A stretch of 64,000 nucleotides of DNA from Mycobacterium sp. 1081908.1 (GTDB taxonomy: Bacteria; Actinomycetota; Actinomycetes; Mycobacteriales; Mycobacteriaceae): the NCBI RefSeq assembly GCF_001673535.1, contig NZ_LZLY01000119.1:87884-151883 (forward strand). The letters run 5' to 3'. The position numbers and the translations under genes are program-made. Shown here piece after piece: positions 16,882-24,723 of the stretch (position 1 is the stretch's first letter; every line of letters begins with the position of its first letter). The notes under the pieces were generated by a model. It was given only the letters and a program-made list of their open reading frames with translations. It was not told the origin of the DNA and did not search any database.

Positions 16882-17601
16882 ATGCGAGTAACTGTGCTCA
16901 GCGGCGCGGGGATCTCCGCGGAGAGCGGCGTGCCGACATTCCGGGACGACAAGAACGGATTGTGGGCCCGCTTCGATCCCTACGAGCTGTCCAGCACGCA
17001 AGGGTGGCGCAACAACCCCGAACGAGTCTGGGGCTGGTATCTGTGGCGCCACTACCTGGTGGCCGACGTCGAACCCAACGCCGGACACCGCGCGATCGCC
17101 GCCTGGCAGGACCACGCCGAGGTCACCGTCGTCACCCAGAACGTCGACGACCTGCACGAGCGCGCCGGCAGTAGCCCGGTGCACCACTTGCACGGCAGCC
17201 TCTTCGAATTCCGTTGCGACCGTTGCGATATGGACTACACCGGGCCGTTACCCCGAATGGCCGAACCGGCGGTGGAGGTCGAACCACCGGTGTGCCACTG
17301 CGGCGGCCTGATCCGGCCGGACATCGTGTGGTTCGGCGAGCCGCTGCCCGACGAGCCGTGGCAGCGCGCGGTCGAGGCGACTCAGGCTGCCGACGTGATG
17401 GTCGTGGTGGGAACCTCGGCGATCGTCTACCCGGCGGCCGGGCTGCCGGACCTGGCGCTGTCCCGCGGCACCGTCGTCGTGGAGGTCAACCCCGAGCCGA
17501 CACCGCTCACCCCGAACGCCACGATCAGCATCCGCGAGAGCGCGAGCCAGGCATTGCCGGAGCTGCTGCAGCGGCTGCCCGCGCTGCTTGGCTCTTCTTA
17601 G
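16882..17601 (+). CDS. cobB: NAD-dependent protein deacylase, class III sirtuin
   Basis: A 239-residue sirtuin removing acyl groups from lysines using NAD+. Visible: GAGISAESG (8-16), TQNVD (85-89), catalytic H104 in HLHG, zinc ligands C112, C115, C138, C140, and the C-terminal VVGTSAIVYPAAGLP. Y53 and R56 (GWYLWR) form the Tyr-x-x-Arg pair that binds the carboxylate of succinyl-lysine in SIRT5/CobB, so desuccinylase activity is predicted. Orthologous to Rv1151c. TATCTT lies 6 nt before the ATG, suggesting a leaderless transcript. Confidence 0.94.
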   Translation: MRVTVLSGAGISAESGVPTFRDDKNGLWARFDPYELSSTQGWRNNPERVWGWYLWRHYLVADVEPNAGHRAIAAWQDHAEVTVVTQNVDDLHERAGSSPVHHLHGSLFEFRCDRCDMDYTGPLPRMAEPAVEVEPPVCHCGGLIRPDIVWFGEPLPDEPWQRAVEATQAADVMVVVGTSAIVYPAAGLPDLALSRGTVVVEVNPEPTPLTPNATISIRESASQALPELLQRLPALLGSS

Positions 17602-17672
17602 CCGCCGACTCTGCGCACAGATCGCGATTTACCCCTCGAACCACGCGCTGAGCGCCGTCTCGGCGCAAAAGA

Positions 17673-18314
17673 TCAGGGCCGCCGCGCCCGACCCAGCGCC
17701 AGCTCCGAAACCGGCAGCGGCGCCCACACCGGCAACGTCCACTCCCGCCGCGAGGTGTCCACCTCGAAGCCGGCGTCGACGATCGCGCGCTCGGTGTCGC
17801 GATGGGTGTGGCAGTTGCCGAACAGCCTGGGCCACAACGTCGCGTCGGCGAACCGCTGCAGCCGGCCCCGCCCGCCGGCGCTGGCCACGTGCTCGAGATA
17901 CCGCAACTGCCCACCCGGCCGCAGGAGCGAATACAGGTGCCGCAGCACGCCGGGGACGTCGCGCACCGAGCACAACACCAGCGAGCACACCACGGCATCG
18001 AAGAGCTCGCCGTCGCTGAACGCCTCGGCGGTCTCCCCGATCACGACGACCGGCACGGGCGCGGCCTCGGCGGCGGCGCGGGCGTGGGCCCTGAGCCGCG
18101 GCTCGGGCTCGACCGCGATCACCTGCTCGACCCCCGGCGGATAGTTGGCGAAGTTCGTCCCGACGCCCGCGCCGATTTCCAGCACCCGGCCCGACAGCCC
18201 GGCCACGTTCTCCCGGCGAAGCGTCCGAACCGCCTCGGTCTCGTGTGCGGCGACGACGGGCCAAACGCGCGCGAAGAACGGGTTGTCGATCGTGCGCTCC
18301 ACTGCCTGCGTCAT
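17673..18314 (-). CDS. SAM-dependent class I methyltransferase (Rv1147-like)
   Basis: A 213-residue Methyltransf_11-type enzyme. Motif I VLEIGAGVGTNFANYPPG is at residues about 43-60, the acidic end of strand 2 is IAVEPEP, motif II FDAVVCSLVLCSV, motif III LRPGGQLRYLEHV. The family (PmtA-like) methylates small lipids or phospholipid headgroups; substrate unknown. The ATG at 18314 overlaps the TetR stop as ATGA, making it the last gene of the mmpL13-TetR-methyltransferase operon, so a lipid exported by MmpL13 is a reasonable substrate guess. Confidence 0.85.
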   Translation of the reverse strand: MTQAVERTIDNPFFARVWPVVAAHETEAVRTLRRENVAGLSGRVLEIGAGVGTNFANYPPGVEQVIAVEPEPRLRAHARAAAEAAPVPVVVIGETAEAFSDGELFDAVVCSLVLCSVRDVPGVLRHLYSLLRPGGQLRYLEHVASAGGRGRLQRFADATLWPRLFGNCHTHRDTERAIVDAGFEVDTSRREWTLPVWAPLPVSELALGRARRP

Positions 18315-19018
18315 CTCCGCGACTCCTCCTGCGGCCGATGCGCCGCGACCCATGCCGCCAACATCTGGGGTGTGGCGTCTCGGCCGCAGTATCCCATTAC
18401 CAATTGCCCGCAGAACACGGAGGACAGCACCCGGTCGGCAAACGCCTCGGCGTGGCCAAACGGCAGGTGCGGCTTGGCGATCAACATGGCCGCGACGCCG
18501 TGCAGCGCGGTCCACAATTCCAACGCGACCGTGGTCGGCTCGACGGGACGGTAGGTGCCGTCATCCATCAGCCGCTGCACGGTGGCGCGGATGTGCTTGA
18601 ACGCCGAGTTGCTCAGCGTGGCGTCTACGCCGCTCCCGGACCGCCACTCGCCCATCGTGGCGATCCGGTACAACTCCGGCGTCTGGATCGCGAGCCGGAC
18701 ATAGGCCAGCCCCTGCGCGCGCAGCACCGCCACCGCGGAGGTGTGCTCGGCGGCCAGGCGCCGCATTTCGGGATCCAGCCTCTCGAAGTAGCGCGCGCAC
18801 ACCGCGTCCAGCAGGGCATCTTTGTCCGCGAAATGCAGATAGATCGACGGCGGCGTGACACCGACGCGTTGTGCCACCGCACGAATCGACACCGACCGGG
18901 CGTGCCCGGTTTCCAACAGCAGCTCGGTGGTCGCGTCCAGGATCTCGTCGTGCAGGCGCTCGCCGGAGCCGCGAGGGGCCCTGGCTCGACGCAGACCTTC
19001 GGCCGACACGTCAACCAA
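18311..19018 (-). CDS. TetR-family regulator of the mmpL13 operon
   Basis: A 235-residue TetR protein with a WHG-type C-terminal domain. The HTH is SIRAVAQRVGVTPPSIYLHFADKDALL (about residues 43-69). The start is a TTG at 19018 that overlaps the mmpL13 stop; a GTG at 19009 is an alternative. As second gene of the operon it probably represses its own promoter via the palindromes at 21393-21421. The inducer is unknown. Confidence 0.87.
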   Translation of the reverse strand: MVDVSAEGLRRARAPRGSGERLHDEILDATTELLLETGHARSVSIRAVAQRVGVTPPSIYLHFADKDALLDAVCARYFERLDPEMRRLAAEHTSAVAVLRAQGLAYVRLAIQTPELYRIATMGEWRSGSGVDATLSNSAFKHIRATVQRLMDDGTYRPVEPTTVALELWTALHGVAAMLIAKPHLPFGHAEAFADRVLSSVFCGQLVMGYCGRDATPQMLAAWVAAHRPQEESRR

Positions 19019-21335
19019 TGTGGGTCACCGATTCCTGGATCGGGCGCCCGTTGTGCTGCACCGGCTCCTCGGCCGGTTCGGGGTGCAGCGCGATTTCCGA
19101 GGGCGCCTCGCTGATGCCGAACCGCTCATGCAGCCACTCCAAAGGCTTTGGCGCCCACCAGTTCCAGCGGCCCATCACGTGCATGAACGCCGGGACCAGG
19201 ACCATCCGCACCAGGGTGGCGTCGGCGAACACGGCGAGCACGAGGCCGAGGCCGAACATCCGCATGAAGGACACGTGCGCGGCGATCAGCGCGGCGAACG
19301 ACATCGACATCACCAGCGCGGCCGCGGTGATCACCCGTCCGGTGCGGGCGACGCCGTGCGCCACCGCTTCGTCGTTGGCCGCGTGCGCCTCTTTCGCGGT
19401 CGGGTTCTCCGGTCGGTACTCCAGCCAGTACTCCCGGATGCGGGACATCAGGAACACCTCGTAGTCCATCGACAGCCCAAAGGCTATGCAGAACAACAGC
19501 ACTGGCATGTTGGCCACCAGCGTTCCGCTGGGGGTGGTGCCGAGCGCGCCGAGGTGGCCGTCCTGGAAAATCCACACCAGCGATCCGAACGCCGCGCTCA
19601 GCGATAGCACGTTGCACACCAGCGCCTTCACCGGCAGCACCACGCTGCCGGTGAGCAAGAACAGCAACACGAACGTGACGGCGGCCATCAGCCCCAGCAC
19701 CAGCGGAAGCCGGTCGGTCACCGCGTCGACGCTGTCCCGGTTGATCTGCGCGACACCGCCCATTTCGACGGATCGGCCGCCCGGCCCGGGCACCTCGTGC
19801 AACCGCTTGAGCTGAGCGTCATTGGCCTGGGTGAATAGCGGCGCCGTGCTGTTGACGGTCAAAAACGCGCTGCCGCCGACCAGCCCGGTGGCCGCGGCCG
19901 GTGGTCCCACCGGGTTTCCGTTCACGAAGGTCCCGCCCGGCGCCGATACGCCCGATACGTCGGGAACCCGCGACAAGGCGGCGGCGTACTTGTCCAAGTC
20001 CGTTGGGTTCAGGCCGCGGACGTCACGGACGACGACGGGCACCGCGGTCGCGGAATCGTGCGCGAACCCGTTGCGCAACTCGTCGCCGACCTGGTGAGAC
20101 GACGCCGAACGGGGCAGCACCCGGTCGTCGGGGAAGCCCCATTTCACCGAGATGAAGGGCAGCCCCAGCAATAGCAGCACCGCCATGACGGTCAGGCCGA
20201 TCGGCGCCCAACGTCGCATCACGAACTTGCTCGAGCGGTACCAGAACCACTGCTCGACCGGCCGGTGCAACGGGTCGGGCCGGCGCAGGGCGTGCCGGAT
20301 CAGCCGGCGCACGTCCAGCGCGTCCAGCCGGTCGCCCAGCAGCACGATCGCGGCCGGGGTCACCACGATGGACGCGGTGGCGACGAAGGCCACGGTGGCC
20401 ACGCCGGCGTAGGCGAAGGACTTCAGGAAGTACATGGGGAACGCCACCGTTGCCGACATCGACAACGCCACGGTGACCGCGGAGAACAGCACGGTGCGGC
20501 CCGACGTAGCCATGGTCCGGATCAGCGCCTCGTGTCGGTCGCTGCCCTCGGCCAGCTCGTCGCGGTATCGGCTGACGATGAGCAAGGTGTAGTCGATCGC
20601 CAGCGCCAGGCCCAGGGCGGTGCTGAGGTTGAGGGCGAAGATCGACACCTCGGTGGTGAACGTGATGAGCCGCAACACCGTCATCGAACCGACGACGGCC
20701 AGCGCGCCGAGGGCCATCGGCAGCGCCGCGGCCATCAGCCCACCGAACACCCAGATCAGCACCAGGAAGCTCAGCGGCAGCGCGATCATCTCCATGACCA
20801 CGAGGTCTTCCTGGTTCTGCTTGTTGATCTGGGCGTACTGCATCGCCGGGCCGCCGGCGCGGACGCTGACGCCGTCACGGTCGTGGACGAATTGGTCCGC
20901 AAGGGTTTGGGCGTTGCTCTGCGCGTAGTTCTCGCCGCCCTTGAGGTTGATGACGATCAGCCCCGACTTGCCGTCCTTGCTGATCAGGTCGGCGGCCGCC
21001 TGCGGCGGAGCGGTCCAGGCCGAGGTCACGTTGTAGACCAGCGACGAACTGTGCAGGTCGCCGACGAGATCGGTGCCGACCTTGCGCGCCTGGTCGCTCT
21101 GGGCGCCCGCGGGCGATGTCACCATGACCAGCATCTGCTGGCCGCTCTGCCCGAACTTGTCGGTCAGGATTTGGATGGCGTGGGCCGATTCCGAGTTCGG
21201 ATCTTGAAAGCCCCCGGGTGACAGGCTCTTGGCGACGGGAATGCCGAACACCGCCGCGCCGATGAAGACCAGGACCGCGATCGCGATTATTCGTCGTGGC
21301 GCCGCTATGGCCAATCGCGCGATCGCTTGCAGCAT
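19011..21335 (-). CDS. mmpL13: RND-family lipid transporter, MmpL13-like (intact)
   Basis: A 774-residue RND/MmpL inner-membrane transporter driven by proton motive force. N-terminal TM1, a periplasmic domain (about 40-190), TM2-6 with ALGLALAIDYTLLIVSRYRDE, a second periplasmic domain (about 390-540) and TM8-12 with FGLSMDYEVFLMSRI. Both Asp-Tyr pairs of the MmpL proton relay are present. Start ATG at 21335 with GGAGG 9 nt upstream; the frame is open earlier but this is the natural start. The M. tuberculosis counterpart is annotated as two pieces, mmpL13a/b; here it is a single frame. No mmpS gene is adjacent. Cargo unknown. Confidence 0.9.
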   Translation of the reverse strand: MLQAIARLAIAAPRRIIAIAVLVFIGAAVFGIPVAKSLSPGGFQDPNSESAHAIQILTDKFGQSGQQMLVMVTSPAGAQSDQARKVGTDLVGDLHSSSLVYNVTSAWTAPPQAAADLISKDGKSGLIVINLKGGENYAQSNAQTLADQFVHDRDGVSVRAGGPAMQYAQINKQNQEDLVVMEMIALPLSFLVLIWVFGGLMAAALPMALGALAVVGSMTVLRLITFTTEVSIFALNLSTALGLALAIDYTLLIVSRYRDELAEGSDRHEALIRTMATSGRTVLFSAVTVALSMSATVAFPMYFLKSFAYAGVATVAFVATASIVVTPAAIVLLGDRLDALDVRRLIRHALRRPDPLHRPVEQWFWYRSSKFVMRRWAPIGLTVMAVLLLLGLPFISVKWGFPDDRVLPRSASSHQVGDELRNGFAHDSATAVPVVVRDVRGLNPTDLDKYAAALSRVPDVSGVSAPGGTFVNGNPVGPPAAATGLVGGSAFLTVNSTAPLFTQANDAQLKRLHEVPGPGGRSVEMGGVAQINRDSVDAVTDRLPLVLGLMAAVTFVLLFLLTGSVVLPVKALVCNVLSLSAAFGSLVWIFQDGHLGALGTTPSGTLVANMPVLLFCIAFGLSMDYEVFLMSRIREYWLEYRPENPTAKEAHAANDEAVAHGVARTGRVITAAALVMSMSFAALIAAHVSFMRMFGLGLVLAVFADATLVRMVLVPAFMHVMGRWNWWAPKPLEWLHERFGISEAPSEIALHPEPAEEPVQHNGRPIQESVTHIG

Positions 21336-21392
21336 GTCCCCGGTCCTCCCGCCGCCGTGCCGGTCACGCTGCGCCGCCACTGACTGGGCGGT

Positions 21393-21421
21393 AACTTATC
21401 AGCGATAACTGACAGGTGTCA
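21393..21421. promoter_or_regulatory. Two adjacent palindromes, putative TetR operators
   Basis: About 60-90 bp upstream of the mmpL13 start lie TTATC-AGC-GATAA (21396-21408) and TGACA-GG-TGTCA (21410-21421), both perfect inverted repeats, one base apart. Their position before a TetR-encoding operon makes an operator role likely. Which of the two is bound cannot be told by eye. Confidence 0.6.
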
Positions 21422-21598
21422 AACAACACTATCCATAATCACGGCTGCCCGCGGCCGGATGGTTCAAACCGTTGGGAACCTGTCCAAGGCCGCCGATCCG
21501 AGGCATGACGCCCGCAGAACCTACCGGCGAGTAAATTGCCACCATTTTCCGAATCGTGACTCACGGATTCCTTAGAGGTGGCCCATACGCTCATAGAC

Positions 21599-21730
21599 AT
21601 GTGGATCGACGACTCGAGCGCAGACGTCATCAAGGCTGACTTTGAGGCCCTCTACCACGGCGACGTGCTGGTGGAAGGTGAGACCTCCGAGCAGTTCGAA
21701 GACCAGCACACGCTGCCGACGGCAAGCTGA
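21599..21730 (+). CDS. Small acidic protein, possibly leaderless
   Basis: A 43-residue frame starting MWIDDSSADV and ending HTLPTAS, strongly acidic, with no Cys. I do not recognise a family. TACGCT at 21586-21591 fits the TANNNT -10 with 7 nt to the ATG, so a leaderless mRNA is possible; no Shine-Dalgarno is needed then. It is followed by a 20-residue basic frame and a strong hairpin at 21821. It sits in the otherwise empty gap between mmpL13 and the SDR gene. Coding status is uncertain. Confidence 0.5.
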   Translation: MWIDDSSADVIKADFEALYHGDVLVEGETSEQFEDQHTLPTAS

Positions 21731-21736
21731 CCGCCC

Positions 21737-21799
21737 ATGAGCGTGCTAGCACGGCTGCTGATGGCCGAACCCGCGATCACCCGATGGTTCCGTCGATAG
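21737..21799 (+). CDS. Possible 20-residue basic peptide
   Basis: Short frame beginning MSVLARLLMAEPAI and ending in RWFRR, hydrophobic then cationic, 6 nt after the stop of the acidic small ORF. No Shine-Dalgarno is visible; translation would rely on coupling. It is listed because it lies before a strong terminator with nothing else to terminate on this strand. Chance is a fair alternative. Confidence 0.25.
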   Translation: MSVLARLLMAEPAITRWFRR

Positions 21800-21820
21800 C
21801 GATTGATCTTGCTTAAGGCG

Positions 21821-21849
21821 AAAACCCCCCGCGCACCGCGGGGGGTTTT
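21821..21849. terminator. Strong bidirectional intrinsic terminator-like hairpin
   Basis: Perfect 13-bp stem (AAAACCCCCCGCG paired with CGCGGGGGGTTTT) with a 3-nt loop, T-rich on both sides. It lies 12 bp after the stop of the minus-strand SDR gene and 21 bp after the small plus-strand ORFs, so it can serve both directions. Confidence 0.85.
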
Positions 21850-21861
21850 CGTTTCGCCGCC

Positions 21862-22614
21862 TTAGCGGGGCGCCATGCGGATGGCGCCGTCGAGGCGAAT
21901 GACTTCCCCGTTGAGCATCGGGTTCTCGATGATGTGCACCGCGAGCGCCCCGTATTCGTCGGGGTCACCGAGCCGGGCCGGGTGCGGCACCTGCTTGCCC
22001 AGCGACTTCTGCGCCTCCTCGGGCAGCGAACCCAGCAGCGGGGTCTTGAACAGCCCCGGCGCGATGGTCACCACGCGGATGAGCTCGCGCGCGAGGTCGC
22101 GGGCGATCGGCAGCGTCATGCCGACCACGCCGCCCTTGGACGCCGAGTAGGCGGCCTGGCCGATCTGGCCGTCGAACGCGGCGACGGAGGCGGTGTTGAC
22201 GATGACGCCGCGCTCCTCACCGAGCGGTTCGGTCTTGGCGATGCGCTCGGCGGCCAGCCGCAGCACGTTGAAGGTGCCGATCAGGTTGACCTCGACCACC
22301 TTCTTGAAACCCGCCAGCGGAAACGGGCCGTCCTTGGACAGCGTCTTAATGGCGTTGCCGATGCCGGCGCAGTTGACGTTGATGCGCAGCGGCCCCAGCG
22401 ATTCCGCCACGTCGAGCGCAATGGCGACCGCGGCCTCGTCGGTGACGTCGGCCTCCACGAAGCGGGCGCGCTCCCCCAGCTCGCGGACCGCATCCTCACC
22501 CCGCAGGTCCAGCACCACCACCTGCGCCCCGGCGTCGAGCAGCCGCTTGGTGGTCGCCAGGCCCAACCCCGACGCGCCCCCGGTGACGACGGCTACGGCG
22601 TCCTTGATCTCCAT
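21862..22614 (-). CDS. SDR, 3-hydroxyacyl-CoA dehydrogenase type II-like (Rv1144-like)
   Basis: A 250-residue classical SDR closest in pattern to HSD17B10-type 3-hydroxy-2-methylacyl-CoA dehydrogenases. TGGASGLG cofactor loop at 11-18, D36 after strand 2 (VVVLDLRG) indicating NAD+, NCAG, catalytic Ser in NTASVAAF and YSASK. ENPMLNGEVIRLDGAIRM is the typical C-terminus. Next to mcr, it fits branched-chain or sterol side-chain acyl-CoA oxidation. A palindrome at 22638-22655 lies just upstream. Confidence 0.9.
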   Translation of the reverse strand: MEIKDAVAVVTGGASGLGLATTKRLLDAGAQVVVLDLRGEDAVRELGERARFVEADVTDEAAVAIALDVAESLGPLRINVNCAGIGNAIKTLSKDGPFPLAGFKKVVEVNLIGTFNVLRLAAERIAKTEPLGEERGVIVNTASVAAFDGQIGQAAYSASKGGVVGMTLPIARDLARELIRVVTIAPGLFKTPLLGSLPEEAQKSLGKQVPHPARLGDPDEYGALAVHIIENPMLNGEVIRLDGAIRMAPR

Positions 22615-22637
22615 GCGGGTCCTTCCCCTCTCGTCCA

Positions 22638-22655
22638 GCCAACCAGTTGGTTGGC
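22638..22655. promoter_or_regulatory. Palindromic operator with CCAACnnGTTGG core
   Basis: GCCAACC-AGTT-GGTTGGC inverted repeat, 24 bp before the SDR start in the 43-bp gap after mcr. Its core CCAACCAGTTGG (22639-22650) matches a second site, CCAACGCGTTGG at 32685-32696, upstream of the thiolase gene. The shared pattern CCAACnnGTTGG suggests one TetR-like lipid regulator controlling both; the factor is unidentified. Confidence 0.5.
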
Positions 22656-22657
22656 GA

Positions 22658-23740
22658 CTATACCCAGTCCGCCAGCACCGATTCGACGTCGGCCATCGGC
22701 TCCGCCGGGCGGGGGGTCTCCGGCGACGTGCGGGAGAACCGCGGCGCCGGCAACGGCTGCAGGCCCCCGTTCACCTCGTAGAAGGTGTCGCGCTCGGTGA
22801 TGTGCGGCTCGGTCTGCACCTCGCCGAAGGCCAGCACCGGCGTTACGCAGGCGTCCGAGTCGGCGAACACCTTGGCCCAGTGGTCGCGGTCGCGGCTGGC
22901 GAACGTCTCGGTCAGCACCGCCCGCAGTTCGGGCCAGCGGGCGGCGTCGTTCTGCGGCGGCAGGTTGGCGGCGTCCAGACCCAGCCCGGCCAGCATGGCC
23001 GCGTAGAACTGCGGCTCGATGGCGCCGACGGCGACGTACCGGCCGTCGGCGCACTCGTAGGTGTCGTAGTAGGGCGCGCCGCCGTCGAGCATGTTGGTGC
23101 CGCGCACGTCGGTCCACATGCCGGAGGAGCGCATCTGCCACATCATCTGGATCAGCACGCTGGAGCCGTCGACCATGGCGGCGTCGACGACCTGACCCTT
23201 GCCCGAGCTCTGCCGCTCCCACAGCGCGGACAGGATGCCGACCAGCAAGAACATCGAGCCCCCGCCGAAGTCGCCGACGAGGTTGAGCGGGGGCACCGGC
23301 CGCTCGTTGGCCCGGCCGATGGCGTGCAGGATGCCGTTCAGCGAGATGTAGTTGATGTCGTGGCCGGCCTGCTGGCTGCGCGGGCCGGTCTGGCCCCAGC
23401 CGGTCATGCGGGCGTAGACCAGCCGGTCGTTGACCTTCGCGCAGTCCTCGGGGCCCAGGCCGAGCCGCTCGGTGACCCCGGGCCGGTAGCCCTCGATCAG
23501 CACGTCGGCTTTGGCGACCAGCCTGAGCACGCTTTCGCGGCCCTCGTCGGACTTGAGGTCGGCCGTGACGATGCGCCGGTTGCGGCTCATGGAGTCCTTC
23601 ACGACGCCGCCCGGGGCGCCCGAGGGCCGGTCGACGCGAACCACGTCCGCGCCGAGGTCCCCCAGGATCATCGCGGCATGCGGGCCGGGCCCGATGCCGG
23701 ACAACTCGACAACACGCAATCCCTGCAGCGGTCCCGCCAT
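22658..23740 (-). CDS. mcr: Alpha-methylacyl-CoA racemase
   Basis: CoA-transferase family III enzyme, 360 residues, exactly the length of M. tuberculosis MCR (Rv1143). It epimerises 2-methylacyl-CoA esters, needed for beta-oxidation of (25R)-sterol side chains and pristanic-type acids. MAGPLQGLRVVELSG opens the frame. H127 and D157 correspond to the catalytic His126/Asp156 pair, in QAGHDINY and LVGDFGG; the third acid, Glu241, is expected in the C-terminal half. The frame is open far upstream, overlapping the opposite gene, but this start matches the family. Confidence 0.95.
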   Translation of the reverse strand: MAGPLQGLRVVELSGIGPGPHAAMILGDLGADVVRVDRPSGAPGGVVKDSMSRNRRIVTADLKSDEGRESVLRLVAKADVLIEGYRPGVTERLGLGPEDCAKVNDRLVYARMTGWGQTGPRSQQAGHDINYISLNGILHAIGRANERPVPPLNLVGDFGGGSMFLLVGILSALWERQSSGKGQVVDAAMVDGSSVLIQMMWQMRSSGMWTDVRGTNMLDGGAPYYDTYECADGRYVAVGAIEPQFYAAMLAGLGLDAANLPPQNDAARWPELRAVLTETFASRDRDHWAKVFADSDACVTPVLAFGEVQTEPHITERDTFYEVNGGLQPLPAPRFSRTSPETPRPAEPMADVESVLADWV

Positions 23741-23834
23741 TGGTGCACCCAGCCTTTCGTCCGCTCTGACGTCTTTTCGCATCTTCGCAGCCGCGCCCGG
23801 CGGCCACGCACCCCGGTCACATATGGTGAGCCCC

Positions 23835-24647
23835 ATGCCGGATTCTGGGATCGCCACGCTCGCGCCCGTCGCGGGACTCGACGTCACGCTGACCGACGGC
23901 GTGCTGTCGGTGACCATCAACCGCCCCGACAGCCTGAATTCCCTGACGATCCCGGTGATCACCGGCATCGCCGACGCGATGGAACGCGCGGCCACCGACC
24001 CCGACGTCAGGGTGGTGCGCCTCGGCGGGGCCGGCCGCGGCTTCTGCTCCGGGGCGGGCATCAGCGCCGACGACATGTCGGGCAGCGGCGGGGTCCCGCC
24101 GGACGAGATCGTGCTGGAGATCAACCGGCTGGTGCGGGCCATCGCGGCGGTGCCACACCCGGTGATCGCCGTCGTCCAGGGGCCGGCGGCCGGCGTGGGT
24201 GTGTCCCTCGCGCTGGCCTGTGACGTCGTATTGGCTTCCGACAAAGCGTTTTTCATGCTCGCATTCACCAAGATCGGGTTGATGCCCGACGGGGGCGCGT
24301 CGGCGTTGATCGCGGCCGCGATCGGCCGGATCCGGGCGATGCAGATGGCGTTGCTGCCCGAGCGACTGCCCGCCGCCGAGGCGCTGTCCTGTGGACTGGT
24401 CACCGCCGTCTATCCCGCGGACGACTTCGAGGCCGAGGCCGACAAGGTGATCAAGCGGTTGTTGGCGGGCCCCGCGGTCGCGTTCGCCAAGACCAAGCAG
24501 GCGATCAACGCGGCCACGCTCACCGAACTGGACCCCGCCCTGCAGCGCGAATACGAAGGGCAGTCGCGCCTGCTGGTGTCGCACGACTTCAAAGAGGGCA
24601 CAACGGCTTTCCAACAGCGCCGCGCTCCCGACTTCACTGATCGCTGA
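23835..24647 (+). CDS. Enoyl-CoA hydratase/isomerase family protein (EchA10/EchA11-like)
   Basis: A crotonase-fold protein, 270 residues from the ATG at 23835; an in-frame ATG at 23823 would add four. Oxyanion-hole segments are GAGRGFCSGAGIS and QGPAAGVGVSLALACDVV. The second catalytic Glu position of classical hydratases (GADGG/E) reads LMPDGGASALI with Asp, seen in isomerase/dienoyl-type members. M. tuberculosis has two adjacent copies (echA10, echA11) here; this window has one. Divergent from mcr. Confidence 0.88.
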   Translation: MPDSGIATLAPVAGLDVTLTDGVLSVTINRPDSLNSLTIPVITGIADAMERAATDPDVRVVRLGGAGRGFCSGAGISADDMSGSGGVPPDEIVLEINRLVRAIAAVPHPVIAVVQGPAAGVGVSLALACDVVLASDKAFFMLAFTKIGLMPDGGASALIAAAIGRIRAMQMALLPERLPAAEALSCGLVTAVYPADDFEAEADKVIKRLLAGPAVAFAKTKQAINAATLTELDPALQREYEGQSRLLVSHDFKEGTTAFQQRRAPDFTDR

Positions 24648-24723
24648 CGGGCTTAGCCCCGGCCAGAACCGGCAATCCTTCCTCGCGTTGGGTCCGAATA
24701 CCCACACGAGGGAAGGAGGTCGC

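Noticed and set aside
21439..21633. A 64-codon minus-strand frame in the mmpL13 upstream gap
   Set aside because: No ribosome-binding site or -10 before it, and it runs opposite the better-supported small ORF at 21599.
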